From Lentzea jiangxiensis (GTDB lineage: Bacteria > Actinomycetota > Actinomycetes > Mycobacteriales > Pseudonocardiaceae), in contig NZ_FNIX01000017.1 in NCBI RefSeq assembly GCF_900104175.1, positions 62,001 to 126,000 of the forward strand: DNA of 64,000 bases, read 5' to 3'. Within the stretch, counting starts at the first letter, position 1. Each line of letters opens with the position of its first letter. The notes beneath the pieces were generated by a model, which saw only the letters and a program-made list of their open reading frames with translations, was not told where the DNA came from and did no database searches. Shown in pieces: positions 46,785-55,827 of this stretch. The position numbers were made by a program, and so were the translations under genes.

Positions 46785-47459
46785 TCACACCTGCCCCAGC
46801 CGGTACCCGACGCCGCGCACGGTCTCCAGCAGCGCGGGCCTGCCGAGTTTGGTCCGCAGCGTGGCGACGTGCACGTCCAGGGTGCGGTTCGCGCCCGACC
46901 AGGTGCGTCCCCACACCTCGGCGAGGATCCGCTCCCGCGTGCACACCGCGCCGCCCGCGGCCATGACGAGCGCGAGCACCTGGAACTCCTTGCGCGACAG
47001 CGCGACCGACTCCCCCGCGACCGTGACCTCGTGGCGTCCCAGGTCGACCCGCACGTCGCCGGTCTCGAACACCTCGGTGGACGCCGCGCCCACCCCGACC
47101 GGGTCGGCACCGCGGCGGCGGCGCACGGCGTGCACGCGGGCGACGAGCTCCCCCACGTCGTAGGGCTTGACCAGGTAGTCGTCGGCGCCGGCGTGCAGGC
47201 CGAGGATCCGGTCGTCGATCTCGCCTCGCGCGGACACCACGATGATCGCGACGTCCGAGGCGGCCCTGATGGCACGGCACAGCGTCACGCCGTCCATGTC
47301 GGGCAGGCCGAGGTCGAGCAGCACCACGTCGACGCCTGCGAGGCGGTCGAGCGTGCCGCGGCCCGTGGCCTGCCGGTCCACGTGGAAACCCCGTCTGGTC
47401 AGGGCTGGGACCAAGGCCTCGGCGACCCTGTCGTCGTCCTCGACGAGCAGCACGCGCAC
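46785..47459 (-). CDS. OmpR-family response regulator
   Basis: 224 aa partner of the adjacent kinase. Receiver domain with Asp8/Asp9, phospho-acceptor Asp49 (LLDLGLPD) and the KPYD Lys; C-terminal winged helix with ALSRKEFQVLALVM, RILAEVWGRTW, VHVATLRTKLG and VRGVGYRL. I choose GTG 47459, which has GGGAGG at 8-nt spacing; the longer upstream frame is spurious. Probable targets are the TAXI gene and its own operon (inference from neighbourhood). Confidence 0.92.
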   Translation of the reverse strand: MRVLLVEDDDRVAEALVPALTRRGFHVDRQATGRGTLDRLAGVDVVLLDLGLPDMDGVTLCRAIRAASDVAIIVVSARGEIDDRILGLHAGADDYLVKPYDVGELVARVHAVRRRRGADPVGVGAASTEVFETGDVRVDLGRHEVTVAGESVALSRKEFQVLALVMAAGGAVCTRERILAEVWGRTWSGANRTLDVHVATLRTKLGRPALLETVRGVGYRLGQV

Positions 47460-47594
47460 TTTCGCTACCTCCCGGGCAACCGATGTCTGCCTGTGACAGA
47501 GTTGAGACCCTAAGTCTTGCTCAATGTCCTGGACTGGTGTGGTGGCGGACACCTAGGTTTCCGCCAACGCCGACGACCCCAAATGGAGGACTGG

Positions 47595-48347
47595 ATGACT
47601 GCCGCCTCTGCACCGCCGATGATTCGCGTGGCGGGTGTGGACAAGTTCTTCGGCCCGTTGCACGTGCTCAAGAACGTGCAGCTGGAAGTGCCGAAGGGGC
47701 AGGTCGTGGTCGTGCTGGGGCCGTCGGGTTCCGGTAAGTCGACCCTGTGCCGGACCATCAACCGCCTCGAGCCGATCGATTCCGGCGTCATCGAGGTCGA
47801 CGGCCAGCCGCTTCCCGCCGAAGGAAAAGAACTGGCTCGCCTGCGCGCCGATGTGGGCATGGTGTTCCAATCGTTCAACCTTTTCGCGCACAAGACCATC
47901 GTCGAGAACGTCATGCTCGCGCCGGTGAAGGTCCGCAAGACCCCCGCCGCCGACGCGCGCAAGACCGCGATGGAGCTGCTGGAGCGGGTCGGGATCGCGA
48001 ACCAGGCCGACAAGTTCCCCGCGCAGCTCTCCGGTGGCCAGCAGCAGCGCGCGGCGATCGCCCGCGCGCTCGCCATGAAGCCCAAGGTGATGCTCTTCGA
48101 CGAGCCCACCTCGGCGCTCGACCCGGAGATGGTCCAGGAGGTCCTGGACGTCATGACGGGCCTCGCGAAGGACGGGATGACGATGCTCGTCGTCACCCAC
48201 GAGATGGGCTTCGCCCGCAAGGCCGCGGACCGGGTGATCTTCATGTCCGACGGCGAGGTCGTCGAGGACTCGACCCCGGAAGAGTTCTTCTCGGCCCCGA
48301 AGTCCAACCGCGCGAAGGACTTCCTTGGCAAGATCCTGACTCACTAG
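47595..48347 (+). CDS. gluA: Glutamate ABC transporter ATP-binding protein
   Basis: ATPase of a polar amino acid importer. Walker A GPSGSGKST, Q-loop VFQSFNLF, signature LSGGQQQRAAIARAL, Walker B VMLFDEPTSALDP, H-loop VVTHEMGFA. 250 aa. ATG 47595 has GGAGG 5 nt upstream; ATG 47583 overlaps it. First gene of a gluABCD cluster in the Corynebacterium order. Start of the operon; the 135-nt upstream gap holds its promoter and that of the divergent response regulator. Confidence 0.95.
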   Translation: MTAASAPPMIRVAGVDKFFGPLHVLKNVQLEVPKGQVVVVLGPSGSGKSTLCRTINRLEPIDSGVIEVDGQPLPAEGKELARLRADVGMVFQSFNLFAHKTIVENVMLAPVKVRKTPAADARKTAMELLERVGIANQADKFPAQLSGGQQQRAAIARALAMKPKVMLFDEPTSALDPEMVQEVLDVMTGLAKDGMTMLVVTHEMGFARKAADRVIFMSDGEVVEDSTPEEFFSAPKSNRAKDFLGKILTH

Positions 48348-48387
48348 TAGTCAGCCCACTTTCGAACGGAATGGCAGGAGAAGGACG

Positions 48388-49278
48388 ATGAGGGTTCGCA
48401 CCCTTGCGGCGGTGCTGCTGACGGGCGCACTGGCCCTGACCGCGTGTGGCAAGGAGGGCAGCCCGACCGACCAGGCGGCGCCCGCCGGCCTGTTCGAGGT
48501 CGCCAAGGACGTCAAGGTCGACGGCTCGCCCACGTTCGAGAAGGCGAAGGCGCGCGGCTCACTGATCGTCGGTGTCAAGGAGGACCAGCCGGGTCTGGGC
48601 TACAAGGACCCGACGACCAACAAGTACAGCGGCTTCGACATCGACATCGCTCGCCTGATGTCGGCCAAGCTGGGCTTCGACCCCGAGAAGATCCAGTTCA
48701 AGACGATCCAGTCCGCCGCGCGCGAGCAGGCGCTGATCAACGGTGACGTCGACTACTACGTCGGCACCTACACGATCAACGCGGGCCGCAAGGAGAAGGT
48801 CGGCTTCGCCGGACCGTACTTCGTCGCCGGCCAGGACCTGCTGGTGAAGAAGGACAACACCGACATCACCGGCCCGGAGACCCTCAAGGGCAAGAAGGTC
48901 TGCTCGGTCACCGGCTCCACCCCGGTGAAGAAGATCCGCGAGAACGGCTACACCGAGCCGGAGAACATCCTGGAGTTCCAGGGCTACTCCCAGTGCGTCA
49001 CCAAGCTGCTCAACGGTGAGATCGACGCGGTCACCACGGACGACGCGATCCTCAAGGGCTACGCCTCCGCCGAGGAGGGCAAGCTGAGGGTCGTCGGCAA
49101 GACGTTCTCCAGCGAGCCGTACGGCATCGGCGTCCCCAAGGAGGACACGGCGCTGCGCACGAAGTTCAACGACGTCCTGCAGTCCTCGCTCGACGACGGC
49201 ACGTGGCAGAAGATCTACGACGGCACGCTCGGCAAGTCGGGCTCGTCGGCCCAGAAGCCGACGATCGACCGTTACTGA
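48388..49278 (+). CDS. gluB: Glutamate ABC transporter substrate-binding lipoprotein
   Basis: Periplasmic-binding-protein-like lipoprotein, 296 aa: signal with lipobox LTACG (Cys20), then family-3 solute-binding fold (SLIVGVKEDQPGLGYKDP, GFDIDIARLMSAKLG, GDVDYYVGTYTINAGRKEKV, LNGEIDAVTTDDAIL). Captures glutamate or a related acidic amino acid. A hairpin just downstream (49292-49322) may raise the ratio of gluB to permease transcripts. Confidence 0.93.
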   Translation: MRVRTLAAVLLTGALALTACGKEGSPTDQAAPAGLFEVAKDVKVDGSPTFEKAKARGSLIVGVKEDQPGLGYKDPTTNKYSGFDIDIARLMSAKLGFDPEKIQFKTIQSAAREQALINGDVDYYVGTYTINAGRKEKVGFAGPYFVAGQDLLVKKDNTDITGPETLKGKKVCSVTGSTPVKKIRENGYTEPENILEFQGYSQCVTKLLNGEIDAVTTDDAILKGYASAEEGKLRVVGKTFSSEPYGIGVPKEDTALRTKFNDVLQSSLDDGTWQKIYDGTLGKSGSSAQKPTIDRY

Positions 49279-49291
49279 CGGTTTCTCACGT

Positions 49292-49322
49292 GGCCGGTGG
49301 ATCCCGCGTGGGTCCACCGGCC
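49292..49322 (+). terminator. Intercistronic hairpin between gluB and gluC
   Basis: 10-bp stem GGCCGGTGGA/TCCACCGGCC around an 11-nt loop, 14 nt after the gluB stop and 36 nt before gluC. Likely an attenuator or 3'-end stabiliser rather than a full terminator, since gluC has no other obvious promoter. Confidence 0.6.
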
Positions 49323-49357
49323 GTTCCTTTGAAGGCGGACGGACGGCAAGGAAACCG

Positions 49358-50005
49358 ATGAGCGTCCTCACCAACAACCTAGATCTCTTCCTCTCCACGT
49401 TCGGGCAGACCCTGCAGCTGTTCGCGATCTCCGCGGTGCTGTCGCTCGTGCTGGGCACGCTCCTCGCGGCGCTGCGGGTCAGCCCCGTGCCCGTGTTCCG
49501 GGGCATCGGCGCCACCTACGTGACGGTGCTGCGCAACACGCCGCTCACGCTGGTGTTCGTGTTCTTCGTCTTCGCGTACCCGTTGCTGGAGATCGTGAAG
49601 ATCGACGCCTACACCGCGGCTGTCGTGTCCTTGTCGCTCTACACCGCCGCCTTCGTCTGCGAGGTCGTGCGTTCGGGCATCAACACCGTGCCGGTCGGCC
49701 AGGCGGAGGCGTCGCGCGCGCTCGGTCTCACGTTCACGCAGATGCTCGGGAACGTGGTGCTGCCGCAGGCGCTGCGTTCGGTCGTGCCGCCGATGACGAG
49801 CACGATGATCGCGTTGCTGAAGAACACGACGGTCGCGTCCGGTTTCGCCGTCGTGCAGGCGGGCTCGATCCGCGACTCGCTGTCGGAGCAGGGTGAGAAC
49901 GTCCTGCTCGGACTGCTGTGGGTGGCGGTCGGGTTCGTGATCCTGGTGATGCCGCTGACGTACGTGCAGCAGGTCTTCGAGAAGCGGTGGAGCGTGGCCC
50001 GATGA
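49358..50005 (+). CDS. gluC: Glutamate ABC transporter permease GluC
   Basis: 215 aa integral membrane permease (HisM/GltJ type). N-terminal helix TLQLFAISAVLSLVLGTLLA, then VTVLRNTPLTLVFVFFVFAY, and the EAA-like cytoplasmic loop EASRALGLTFTQMLGNVVLPQALR-type sequence that contacts GluA. Its stop overlaps the gluD ATG (ATGA). Confidence 0.93.
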   Translation: MSVLTNNLDLFLSTFGQTLQLFAISAVLSLVLGTLLAALRVSPVPVFRGIGATYVTVLRNTPLTLVFVFFVFAYPLLEIVKIDAYTAAVVSLSLYTAAFVCEVVRSGINTVPVGQAEASRALGLTFTQMLGNVVLPQALRSVVPPMTSTMIALLKNTTVASGFAVVQAGSIRDSLSEQGENVLLGLLWVAVGFVILVMPLTYVQQVFEKRWSVAR

Positions 50006-50877
50006 GCATGGTGCTGTTCGACATCCCGGGCCCGAAGGCCCGCGTCCGCCACCGGATCATGGCCGTCGTCGGCATCGCGGCCGCCGTCGCCGCCGTCGCG
50101 TACGTGGCCATGCGGTTCATCGCCACCGACCAGTTCTCCTCGCGCAGGCTCGACTGGATCAACTACAAGCAGATCCAGCTCTCCCTGCTCGAGGCGATCG
50201 GCAACACGCTCACCGCGTTCGCCGCCGGAGCGGTGCTGGCACTGCTGTTCGGCGCGATCTTCGCGGCGGCGCGGCTGTCCGACCACGCGTGGGTGCGCGG
50301 GCCCGCCGCGGTGATCGTCGAGATCTTCCGCGCGATCCCGCTCGTGATCATGATGTTCTTCTTCTACTACGGCCTTCCCGTGGCCGGGGTGAAGCTGAGC
50401 GCGTTCACGGCGGTCGTCATCAGCCTGATGCTCTACAACGGCTCGGTGCTCGCGGAGATCTTCCGCGCGGGCATCAACTCGTTGCCGAAGGGCCAGAGCG
50501 AGGCCGCGTACGCGCTGGGCATGCGCAAGACGCAGGTGATGACGTTCGTGCTGCTGCCGCAAGCGTTGCGGGCCATGATGCCGACCATCATCAGCCAGCT
50601 CGTCGTGCTGCTCAAGGACACCGCGCTCGGCTTCCTCATCACGTTCGAGGAGCTGCTGCGCTGGGGCACCCGCATCGGCAACGACGCGCCGAACTTCGGC
50701 CGCCCGATGATCTCGGTCATGATCGTGGTCGCGCTGATCTACATCGGACTGTGCCTGTTGCTGTCGTGGTTCGCGAACTACCTCGAGAAGCGCAACCGCC
50801 GCAACAAGAAGGTCATCCACCTCGACGACAGGGCCGCGCAGGTCCAGGTCGCCGAGTCCGCCGCCGCTTCCGCCTGA
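50002..50877 (+). CDS. gluD: Glutamate ABC transporter permease GluD
   Basis: 291 aa permease, longer than GluC by an N-terminal cytoplasmic lead and helix (MAVVGIAAAVAAVAYVAMRF). Contains VEIFRAIPLVIMMFFFYYGL and the loop EAAYALGMRKTQVMTFVLLP. The C-terminal tail is charged (EKRNRRNKKVIHLDD). ATG 50002 chosen for the four-base overlap with gluC. A terminator follows at 50904-50932. Confidence 0.93.
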   Translation: MSMVLFDIPGPKARVRHRIMAVVGIAAAVAAVAYVAMRFIATDQFSSRRLDWINYKQIQLSLLEAIGNTLTAFAAGAVLALLFGAIFAAARLSDHAWVRGPAAVIVEIFRAIPLVIMMFFFYYGLPVAGVKLSAFTAVVISLMLYNGSVLAEIFRAGINSLPKGQSEAAYALGMRKTQVMTFVLLPQALRAMMPTIISQLVVLLKDTALGFLITFEELLRWGTRIGNDAPNFGRPMISVMIVVALIYIGLCLLLSWFANYLEKRNRRNKKVIHLDDRAAQVQVAESAAASA

Positions 50878-50903
50878 GCGGCGCCGCCCGGAACCGGGTG
50901 CAC

Positions 50904-50932
50904 CGGGGCGTGTCCACATCGGACACGCCCCG
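50904..50932 (+). terminator. Terminator of gluABCD
   Basis: 12-bp stem (CGGGGCGTGTCC with GGACACGCCCCG), 5-nt loop ACATC, 27 nt after the gluD stop, followed by TTCGCTT. Confidence 0.85.
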
Positions 50933-50951
50933 TTCGCTTCCCCGTGCGGTG

Positions 50952-51221
50952 TCAGACGTTCCAGTCGACGACACCGGACCAGTCGGGGTCCTGCTCCCCC
51001 ACGACGTCGAGGCAGAACGTGGTGCCGGCGCGCAGACCGGTGCCGAGCAGCCGCCGTGAGCGGTCTCCGGCGGGGAACAGCACGGGGCTGCCCGCCAGCC
51101 GGTCGCCGCCGCACCACCGGATCTCCAGGTCGACCGGGCTGGCCGTGACGCGGAGCCAGACCTCCGAGCCGTCGACGGTGACCGTGCGGGCGGCGAGCAG
51201 GTCTGCCGATGCGGTGCGCAT
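50952..51221 (-). CDS. Small hypothetical protein, 89 aa
   Basis: Begins MRTASADLLAARTVTVDGSE and is beta-rich to the end (VWLRVTASPVDLEIRWCGGD ... VVDWNV). No recognised domain, no membrane segment. ATG 51221 gives a sensible N-terminus but has no strong ribosome site; the frame is open further up to 51284. Codon usage supports coding. Convergent with gluD, divergent from the NarL-type regulator. Function unknown. Confidence 0.5.
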   Translation of the reverse strand: MRTASADLLAARTVTVDGSEVWLRVTASPVDLEIRWCGGDRLAGSPVLFPAGDRSRRLLGTGLRAGTTFCLDVVGEQDPDWSGVVDWNV

Positions 51222-51346
51222 GCAGCGGAACGTAGCGGCGGGAGAGGAACCCGGTCGTCTCACGGGGAGTGGATCTCCTGTCAACTTTCGCGGTACGCTC
51301 GTGGTGGGGGAACTTCCGCGGTGACGTCACATGAATGAGGGACGTT

Positions 51347-52003
51347 GTGGCGCGCGTGCTCGTGGTCGACGACCAGCCGTTGTTCCGTGCAGGCCTGGTC
51401 GCGTTGCTGAACGCTTCACCTGATCTCACCGTCGTCGGCGAGGCCGCGGACGGCCACACCGCCGCGCTCCTGGCCGAGTCGTCGCGCCCGGACGTGGTCC
51501 TGATGGACATCCGCCTGCCGGGGGCGGCCGCGCTGAAGCGGGCCGCGGCCTCGGCGCGGGTGCTGGTCCTGACGACGTTCGACCTCGACGAGCACGTGCA
51601 CGAGGCGTTGCGGCTGGGCGCGGCCGGGTTCGTGCTGAAGGAGTCCGAACCGGCCAGGCTGATCGCCGCGATCACCGCCGTCGCCTCGGGCGAGATGCAG
51701 TTCAGCCCCACGGTGATGCGCAGACTCGTGGCGGCCTACCTGCGCGGTGACGCGGCGGTGCCGCCGTGGTGCCCGGTGGGCCTGGACGGGCTCACGGGCC
51801 GCGAGCGCGAGGTGCTGAGGCTGGTCGGCGCGGGCCTGACGAACACGGCCATCGCGACCAGGCTGACGGTCGCGGAGGGCACGGTGAAGACGCACCTCAA
51901 CCGCGTGATGACGAAGCTGCGGCTGACCAGCCGGGCCCAGGCCGTGGTGATGGCGTACGAGTCCGGGCTGGTCGTGCCGCAGGCTTTCGCTAGGACCGCT
52001 TGA
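51347..52003 (+). CDS. NarL/FixJ-type response regulator, orphan
   Basis: 218 aa. Receiver with Asp8-Asp9 (VVDDQPLFRAGLVALL), phospho-acceptor Asp54 (VLMDIRLPG), Thr in LVLTTFDLDEHV and Lys in FVLKESEP; LuxR-type helix-turn-helix GLTGREREVLRLVGAGLTNT, AEGTVKTHLNRVMTKL. Start GTG 51347 behind GAGGGA; ATG 51335 would overlap that site. No kinase gene lies next to it. Its 3' end overlaps convergent sdhB by 14 nt. Confidence 0.88.
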   Translation: MARVLVVDDQPLFRAGLVALLNASPDLTVVGEAADGHTAALLAESSRPDVVLMDIRLPGAAALKRAAASARVLVLTTFDLDEHVHEALRLGAAGFVLKESEPARLIAAITAVASGEMQFSPTVMRRLVAAYLRGDAAVPPWCPVGLDGLTGREREVLRLVGAGLTNTAIATRLTVAEGTVKTHLNRVMTKLRLTSRAQAVVMAYESGLVVPQAFARTA

Positions 52004-52739
52004 ACAGCTTGTTGCCGAGCCACACGATCGGGTCGTACTTGCGGTCGGCGACGCGCTCCTTCATGGGGATGAGCGCGTTGTCGGTGATGTGGATGTGCTC
52101 GGGGCAGACCTCGCTGCAGCACTTGGTGATGTTGCAGTAGCCGAGCCCGTGGTCGTCCTGCGCCTGGTCGACGCGGTCCGCGGTGTCGAGCGGGTGCATC
52201 TCCAGTTCCGCGACCCGCATGAGGAACCGCGGCCCCGAGAACGCCTCCTTGTTCTCCTCGTGGTCACGGATCACGTGGCAGGTGTTCTGGCACAGGAAGC
52301 ACTCGATGCACTTGCGGAACTCCTGCGAGCGCTCGACGTCGACCTGCTGCATCCGGTACTCGCCCGGTGCCAGGTCCTTCGGCGGCGCGAACGACGGGAT
52401 CTCGCGCGCCTTGGTGTAGTTGTAGGACACGTCGGTCACGAGGTCGCGGATGATCGGGAACGTCCGCATGGGCGTGACCGTGATCGTCTCCGACTCCTCG
52501 AAGATCGACATGCGGGTCATGCAGAGCAGGCCCGGCCGTCCGTTGATCTCCGCGGAGCACGAGCCGCACTTGCCCGCCTTGCAGTTCCACCGCACCGCGA
52601 GGTCCGGTGCCTGCGTGGCCTGCAGCCGGTGGATGATGTCGAGGACGACCTCGCCCTCGTTGACCTCGACGGTGAAGTCCTCCAGCGCGCCGCCGGAGTC
52701 GTCACCGCGCCACACCCGGAACTTCCCCTGGTAGCTCAT
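51990..52739 (-). CDS. sdhB: Succinate dehydrogenase iron-sulfur subunit (Sdh1 type)
   Basis: Carries electrons from FAD to the membrane quinone site. [2Fe-2S] cysteines in NCKAGKCGSCSAE and LLC; [4Fe-4S]/[3Fe-4S] cysteines in CIECFLCQNTC and CCSEVCPEHI. 249 aa. The ATG overlaps the sdhA stop (ATGA). Gene order anchor-flavoprotein-FeS and sequences match the Rv0249c-Rv0248c-Rv0247c group of actinobacteria. Confidence 0.94.
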   Translation of the reverse strand: MSYQGKFRVWRGDDSGGALEDFTVEVNEGEVVLDIIHRLQATQAPDLAVRWNCKAGKCGSCSAEINGRPGLLCMTRMSIFEESETITVTPMRTFPIIRDLVTDVSYNYTKAREIPSFAPPKDLAPGEYRMQQVDVERSQEFRKCIECFLCQNTCHVIRDHEENKEAFSGPRFLMRVAELEMHPLDTADRVDQAQDDHGLGYCNITKCCSEVCPEHIHITDNALIPMKERVADRKYDPIVWLGNKLFKRS

Positions 52740-54610
52740 GACAACTCCTCGGCGGTGAGGTACTTCTCCAGTTCGGTGCGGTCGAACAGGTCCAGCAGGT
52801 CGGGCCGGATCGGGATCTGCGGCTTCTCCTCGACGCGAACGCCCTCGCCGGAAGTCGTGCACACCAGCAGCTTCCGGCGCCACTCGGAATCCATCGACGG
52901 GTGGTCGTCGCGGGTGTGGCCGCCGCGGGACTCCGTGCGCAGCAACGCCGCCTTCGCGACGCACTCCGACACGAGCAGCATGTTGCGCAGGTCGAGCGCG
53001 AGGTGCCAGCCGGGGTTGAACTGCTGGTGGCCCTCGACGGTCAGCGACCGAGCGCGTTCCTCGAGCTTCTCCAGCCGCTGCAACGCCTCCTCCATCTCAC
53101 CGGCGCGGCGGATGATGCCCACGAGGTCGTTCATCGACTGCTGCAGCTCCATGTGCAGCGTGTACGGGTTCTCGCCGCCCTCGTGCTGGAACGGCTTGAG
53201 CGCCGTGGCCCGCGCCTCGGCGACGGCCTGCTCGGCCACGACGGGCCGGTCGCCGAGCGCGCGCACGTACTGCGCGGCGCCCGCCCCGGCGCGCCGGCCG
53301 AACACCAGCAGGTCGGACAGCGAGTTGCCGCCCAGCCGGTTCGAGCCGTGCATGCCGCCGGAGACCTCGCCCGCGGCGTAGAGCCCCGGTACGGAGGAGG
53401 ATCCGGTGTCCGGGTCGACCTCGACGCCGCCCATCACGTAGTGGCAGGTCGGGCCGACCTCCATGGGCTGCGCGGTGATGTCCACGTCGGCCAGTTCCTT
53501 GAACTGGTGGTGCATGGACGGCAGCCGGCGGCGGATCTCCTCGGCGGGCAGGCGCGTGGACACGTCGAGGAAGACGCCTCCGTGCGGTGATCCCCGGCCC
53601 GCCTTCACCTCGGAGTTGATCGCGCGGGCGACCTCGTCACGCGGCAGCAGCTCCGGTGGGCGCCGGTTGTTCGCCTGGTCGGTGTACCAGCGGTCGGCTT
53701 CTTCCTCGTTGTCGGCGTACTTGTCCTTGAACACCTCGGGGATGTAGTCGAACATGAACCGCTTGCCGTCGGAGTTGCGGAGCACGCCGCCGTCACCGCG
53801 GACGGACTCGGTGACGAGGATGCCCTTGACCGACGGCGGCCAGACCATGCCGGTGGGGTGGAACTGGATGAACTCCATGTTGATCAGCGAGGCCCCCGCG
53901 CGCATCGCGAGCGCGTGGCCGTCGCCGGTGTACTCCCAGGAGTTCGAGGTGACCTTGAAGGACTTGCCGATGCCGCCGGTCGCGAGGATCACCGCCGGTG
54001 CCTCGAACAGCACGAACCGGCCGGACTCGCGCCAGTAGCCGAACGCACCCGCGACCCGCTCGCCGTCCTTGACGAGCTCGGTGACGGTGAACTCCTGGAA
54101 CACCCGCAGGCGTTCCTCGTAGTCGCCGAACTCCTGGAAGTCGTCCTGCTGCAACGACACGATCTTCTGCTGCAGCGTGCGGATCAGCTCGAGGCCGGTG
54201 CGGTCGCCGACGTGGGCGAGGCGCGGGTACTCGTGGCCACCGAAGTTGCGCTGCGAGATGCGGCCGTCCTTGGTGCGGTCGAACAGCGCGCCGTAGGTCT
54301 CGAGCTCCCAGACCCGTTGCGGCGCTTCCTGGGCGTGCAGCTCGGCCATGCGCCAGTTGTTGAGGAACTTGCCCCCGCGCATGGTGTCGCGGAAGTGGAC
54401 CTGCCAGTTGTCGCTCTCGTTCGCGTTGCCCATGGCGGCGGCGATCCCGCCCTCGGCCATGACGGTGTGGGCCTTGCCGAACAACGACTTGCAGAGAACG
54501 GCGGTGCGCAGGCCGTGCTCACGGGCCTCGATCGCGGCACGCAGACCGGCACCACCCGCGCCGATCACGAGAACGTCGAACGAATGCCTTTCCAGCTCGG
54601 GCAAAACCAC
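52736..54610 (-). CDS. sdhA: Succinate dehydrogenase flavoprotein subunit (Sdh1 type)
   Basis: 624 aa FAD-binding subunit that oxidises succinate to fumarate. Dinucleotide fold FDVLVIGAGGAGLRAAIEA (11-29), flavin-linking His48 in AHTVMAEGGIAAAMG, QFHPTGMVWP substrate loop, HYVMGGVEVDPDTG, GLYAAGEVSGGMHGSNRLGG. GTG start at 54610, 3 nt after the anchor gene stop. Same operon as sdhC and sdhB. Confidence 0.95.
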   Translation of the reverse strand: MVLPELERHSFDVLVIGAGGAGLRAAIEAREHGLRTAVLCKSLFGKAHTVMAEGGIAAAMGNANESDNWQVHFRDTMRGGKFLNNWRMAELHAQEAPQRVWELETYGALFDRTKDGRISQRNFGGHEYPRLAHVGDRTGLELIRTLQQKIVSLQQDDFQEFGDYEERLRVFQEFTVTELVKDGERVAGAFGYWRESGRFVLFEAPAVILATGGIGKSFKVTSNSWEYTGDGHALAMRAGASLINMEFIQFHPTGMVWPPSVKGILVTESVRGDGGVLRNSDGKRFMFDYIPEVFKDKYADNEEEADRWYTDQANNRRPPELLPRDEVARAINSEVKAGRGSPHGGVFLDVSTRLPAEEIRRRLPSMHHQFKELADVDITAQPMEVGPTCHYVMGGVEVDPDTGSSSVPGLYAAGEVSGGMHGSNRLGGNSLSDLLVFGRRAGAGAAQYVRALGDRPVVAEQAVAEARATALKPFQHEGGENPYTLHMELQQSMNDLVGIIRRAGEMEEALQRLEKLEERARSLTVEGHQQFNPGWHLALDLRNMLLVSECVAKAALLRTESRGGHTRDDHPSMDSEWRRKLLVCTTSGEGVRVEEKPQIPIRPDLLDLFDRTELEKYLTAEELS

Positions 54611-54613
54611 TCC

Positions 54614-55378
54614 TTAGTCGATGAAGCGGAGGTCGGAGATCGTTCCCGAGGCGACCAGCGCGACGTACAGGTCCGTGAGGCAGACGAAGATCAGCGACGC
54701 CCAGGCGAGCTGCATGTGCCGGTTGTTGAGCTTCGAGATCTGCGTCCACGCCCAGTAGCGGACCGGGTGCTTGGAGAAGTGCTTGAGGCGTCCGCCCGCG
54801 ATGTGGCGGCACGAGTGGCACGACAACGTGTACGCGGCGAGCAGGCTGACGTTGACCAGCAGGATGATGTTGCCGAGACCCAGGCCGGTGCCGAACGCGA
54901 GCACCGCGTCGTAGATGTTGATCAGCAGCAGGAGCGAGGCCGCGTAGAAGAAGTAGCGGTGCAGGTTCTGGGCGATGAGCGGGAACCGGGTCTCGCCGGT
55001 GTACTTGTCGTGCGGCTCGGCCACGGCGCACGCGGGCGGTGACGCCCAGGCGGCGCGGTAGTAGGCCTTGCGGTAGTAGTAGCAGGTGATCCGGAAGCCC
55101 AGCAGGAACGGGATGATCAGCAGCGGTGGGGTCAGGAAGCCGGGCAGCGCGGGGAACCACTGGCCGAAGTGCGACGCCGCCGGGATGCACTCCTCGGTGA
55201 GGCACGGCGAGTACATCGGTGTCAGGTAGTGGTACTGGTCGACCCAGTAGTAGTCCCCCTGGAACGTGCGGAACGCCGCGTAGATCGAGATGAGCAGCAG
55301 GCCGACGAATGTCGTCAGCGGTGGCAGCCACCATCGGTCCGTGCGCAGAGTCCTGGCGGCGATCTCTGCCCTCGCCAT
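54614..55378 (-). CDS. sdhC: Succinate dehydrogenase membrane anchor (Sdh1, Rv0249c-like)
   Basis: 254 aa integral protein with five or so membrane helices (WLPPLTTFVGLLLISIYAAF; LPGFLTPPLLIIPFLLGFRI; RYFFYAASLLLLINIYDAVL; IILLVNVSLLAAYTLSCHSC; LAWASLIFVCLTDLYVALVA). Several His (SHFG, NLHRYF, CHSCRHIAGG, HMQLAW) can ligate heme. Replaces separate SdhC and SdhD. First gene of the operon; AAAGGTGAGC precedes ATG 55378. Confidence 0.9.
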   Translation of the reverse strand: MARAEIAARTLRTDRWWLPPLTTFVGLLLISIYAAFRTFQGDYYWVDQYHYLTPMYSPCLTEECIPAASHFGQWFPALPGFLTPPLLIIPFLLGFRITCYYYRKAYYRAAWASPPACAVAEPHDKYTGETRFPLIAQNLHRYFFYAASLLLLINIYDAVLAFGTGLGLGNIILLVNVSLLAAYTLSCHSCRHIAGGRLKHFSKHPVRYWAWTQISKLNNRHMQLAWASLIFVCLTDLYVALVASGTISDLRFID

Positions 55379-55419
55379 TGCTCACCTTTCTGGGGGGCCA
55401 CGTCGTTGTGGAGGAACAC

Positions 55420-55450
55420 ACACGGCCCCCGCGTCAGGCGGGGGCCGTGT
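55420..55450 (-). terminator. Terminator between the 96-aa gene and sdhC
   Basis: Perfect 13-bp stem ACACGGCCCCCGC/GCGGGGGCCGTGT, loop 55433-55437. It is 12 nt after the stop of the minus-strand 96-aa gene and separates it from the sdh operon. Confidence 0.85.
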
Positions 55451-55462
55451 GATCAGGTCGGC

Positions 55463-55753
55463 TCAGGTCCGGTGCCGGTAGCCACCGAGTCCTTCGTCGT
55501 CCGCGTCCTTCCAGAGCGACTCGTCGTAGGGCGTGTCGGGCACGACCACGACCTCGCGTTCCAAGTGAGGCGCTTCGCGCTGCCTCGGGGTGCTGAGGTC
55601 GACGAGTTCGGTGGCGTCTATGTCCATGCGCTCGACGTCGTTGGCGAGTCGCTGCACGGCTGCCACGTCGCCGTACCTGGCGCGCAGGTTGCTGACGGCG
55701 TGCCGCATCTGACTGATGACCCGGCGCAGCTCGACGATCTCCGTGGAGTTCAT
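55463..55753 (-). CDS. Hypothetical protein, 96 aa
   Basis: ATG 55753 with GGAGGTG at 6-nt spacing is a convincing start. Two helices open it (MNSTEIVELRRVISQMRHAV; ARYGDVAAVQRLANDVERMD), followed by an acidic flexible tail with VVVPDTPYDESLWKDADDEG. Soluble. No named family recognised. Divergent from edd, whose operator region lies between; flanked downstream by its own terminator. Confidence 0.7.
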   Translation of the reverse strand: MNSTEIVELRRVISQMRHAVSNLRARYGDVAAVQRLANDVERMDIDATELVDLSTPRQREAPHLEREVVVVPDTPYDESLWKDADDEGLGGYRHRT

Positions 55754-55827
55754 GGGACACCTCCGTTCCAAGGTCGTGCCCCGCACTCTGCCCAATCTCA
55801 AGCGATGTGACAAGCACCACACGCCAA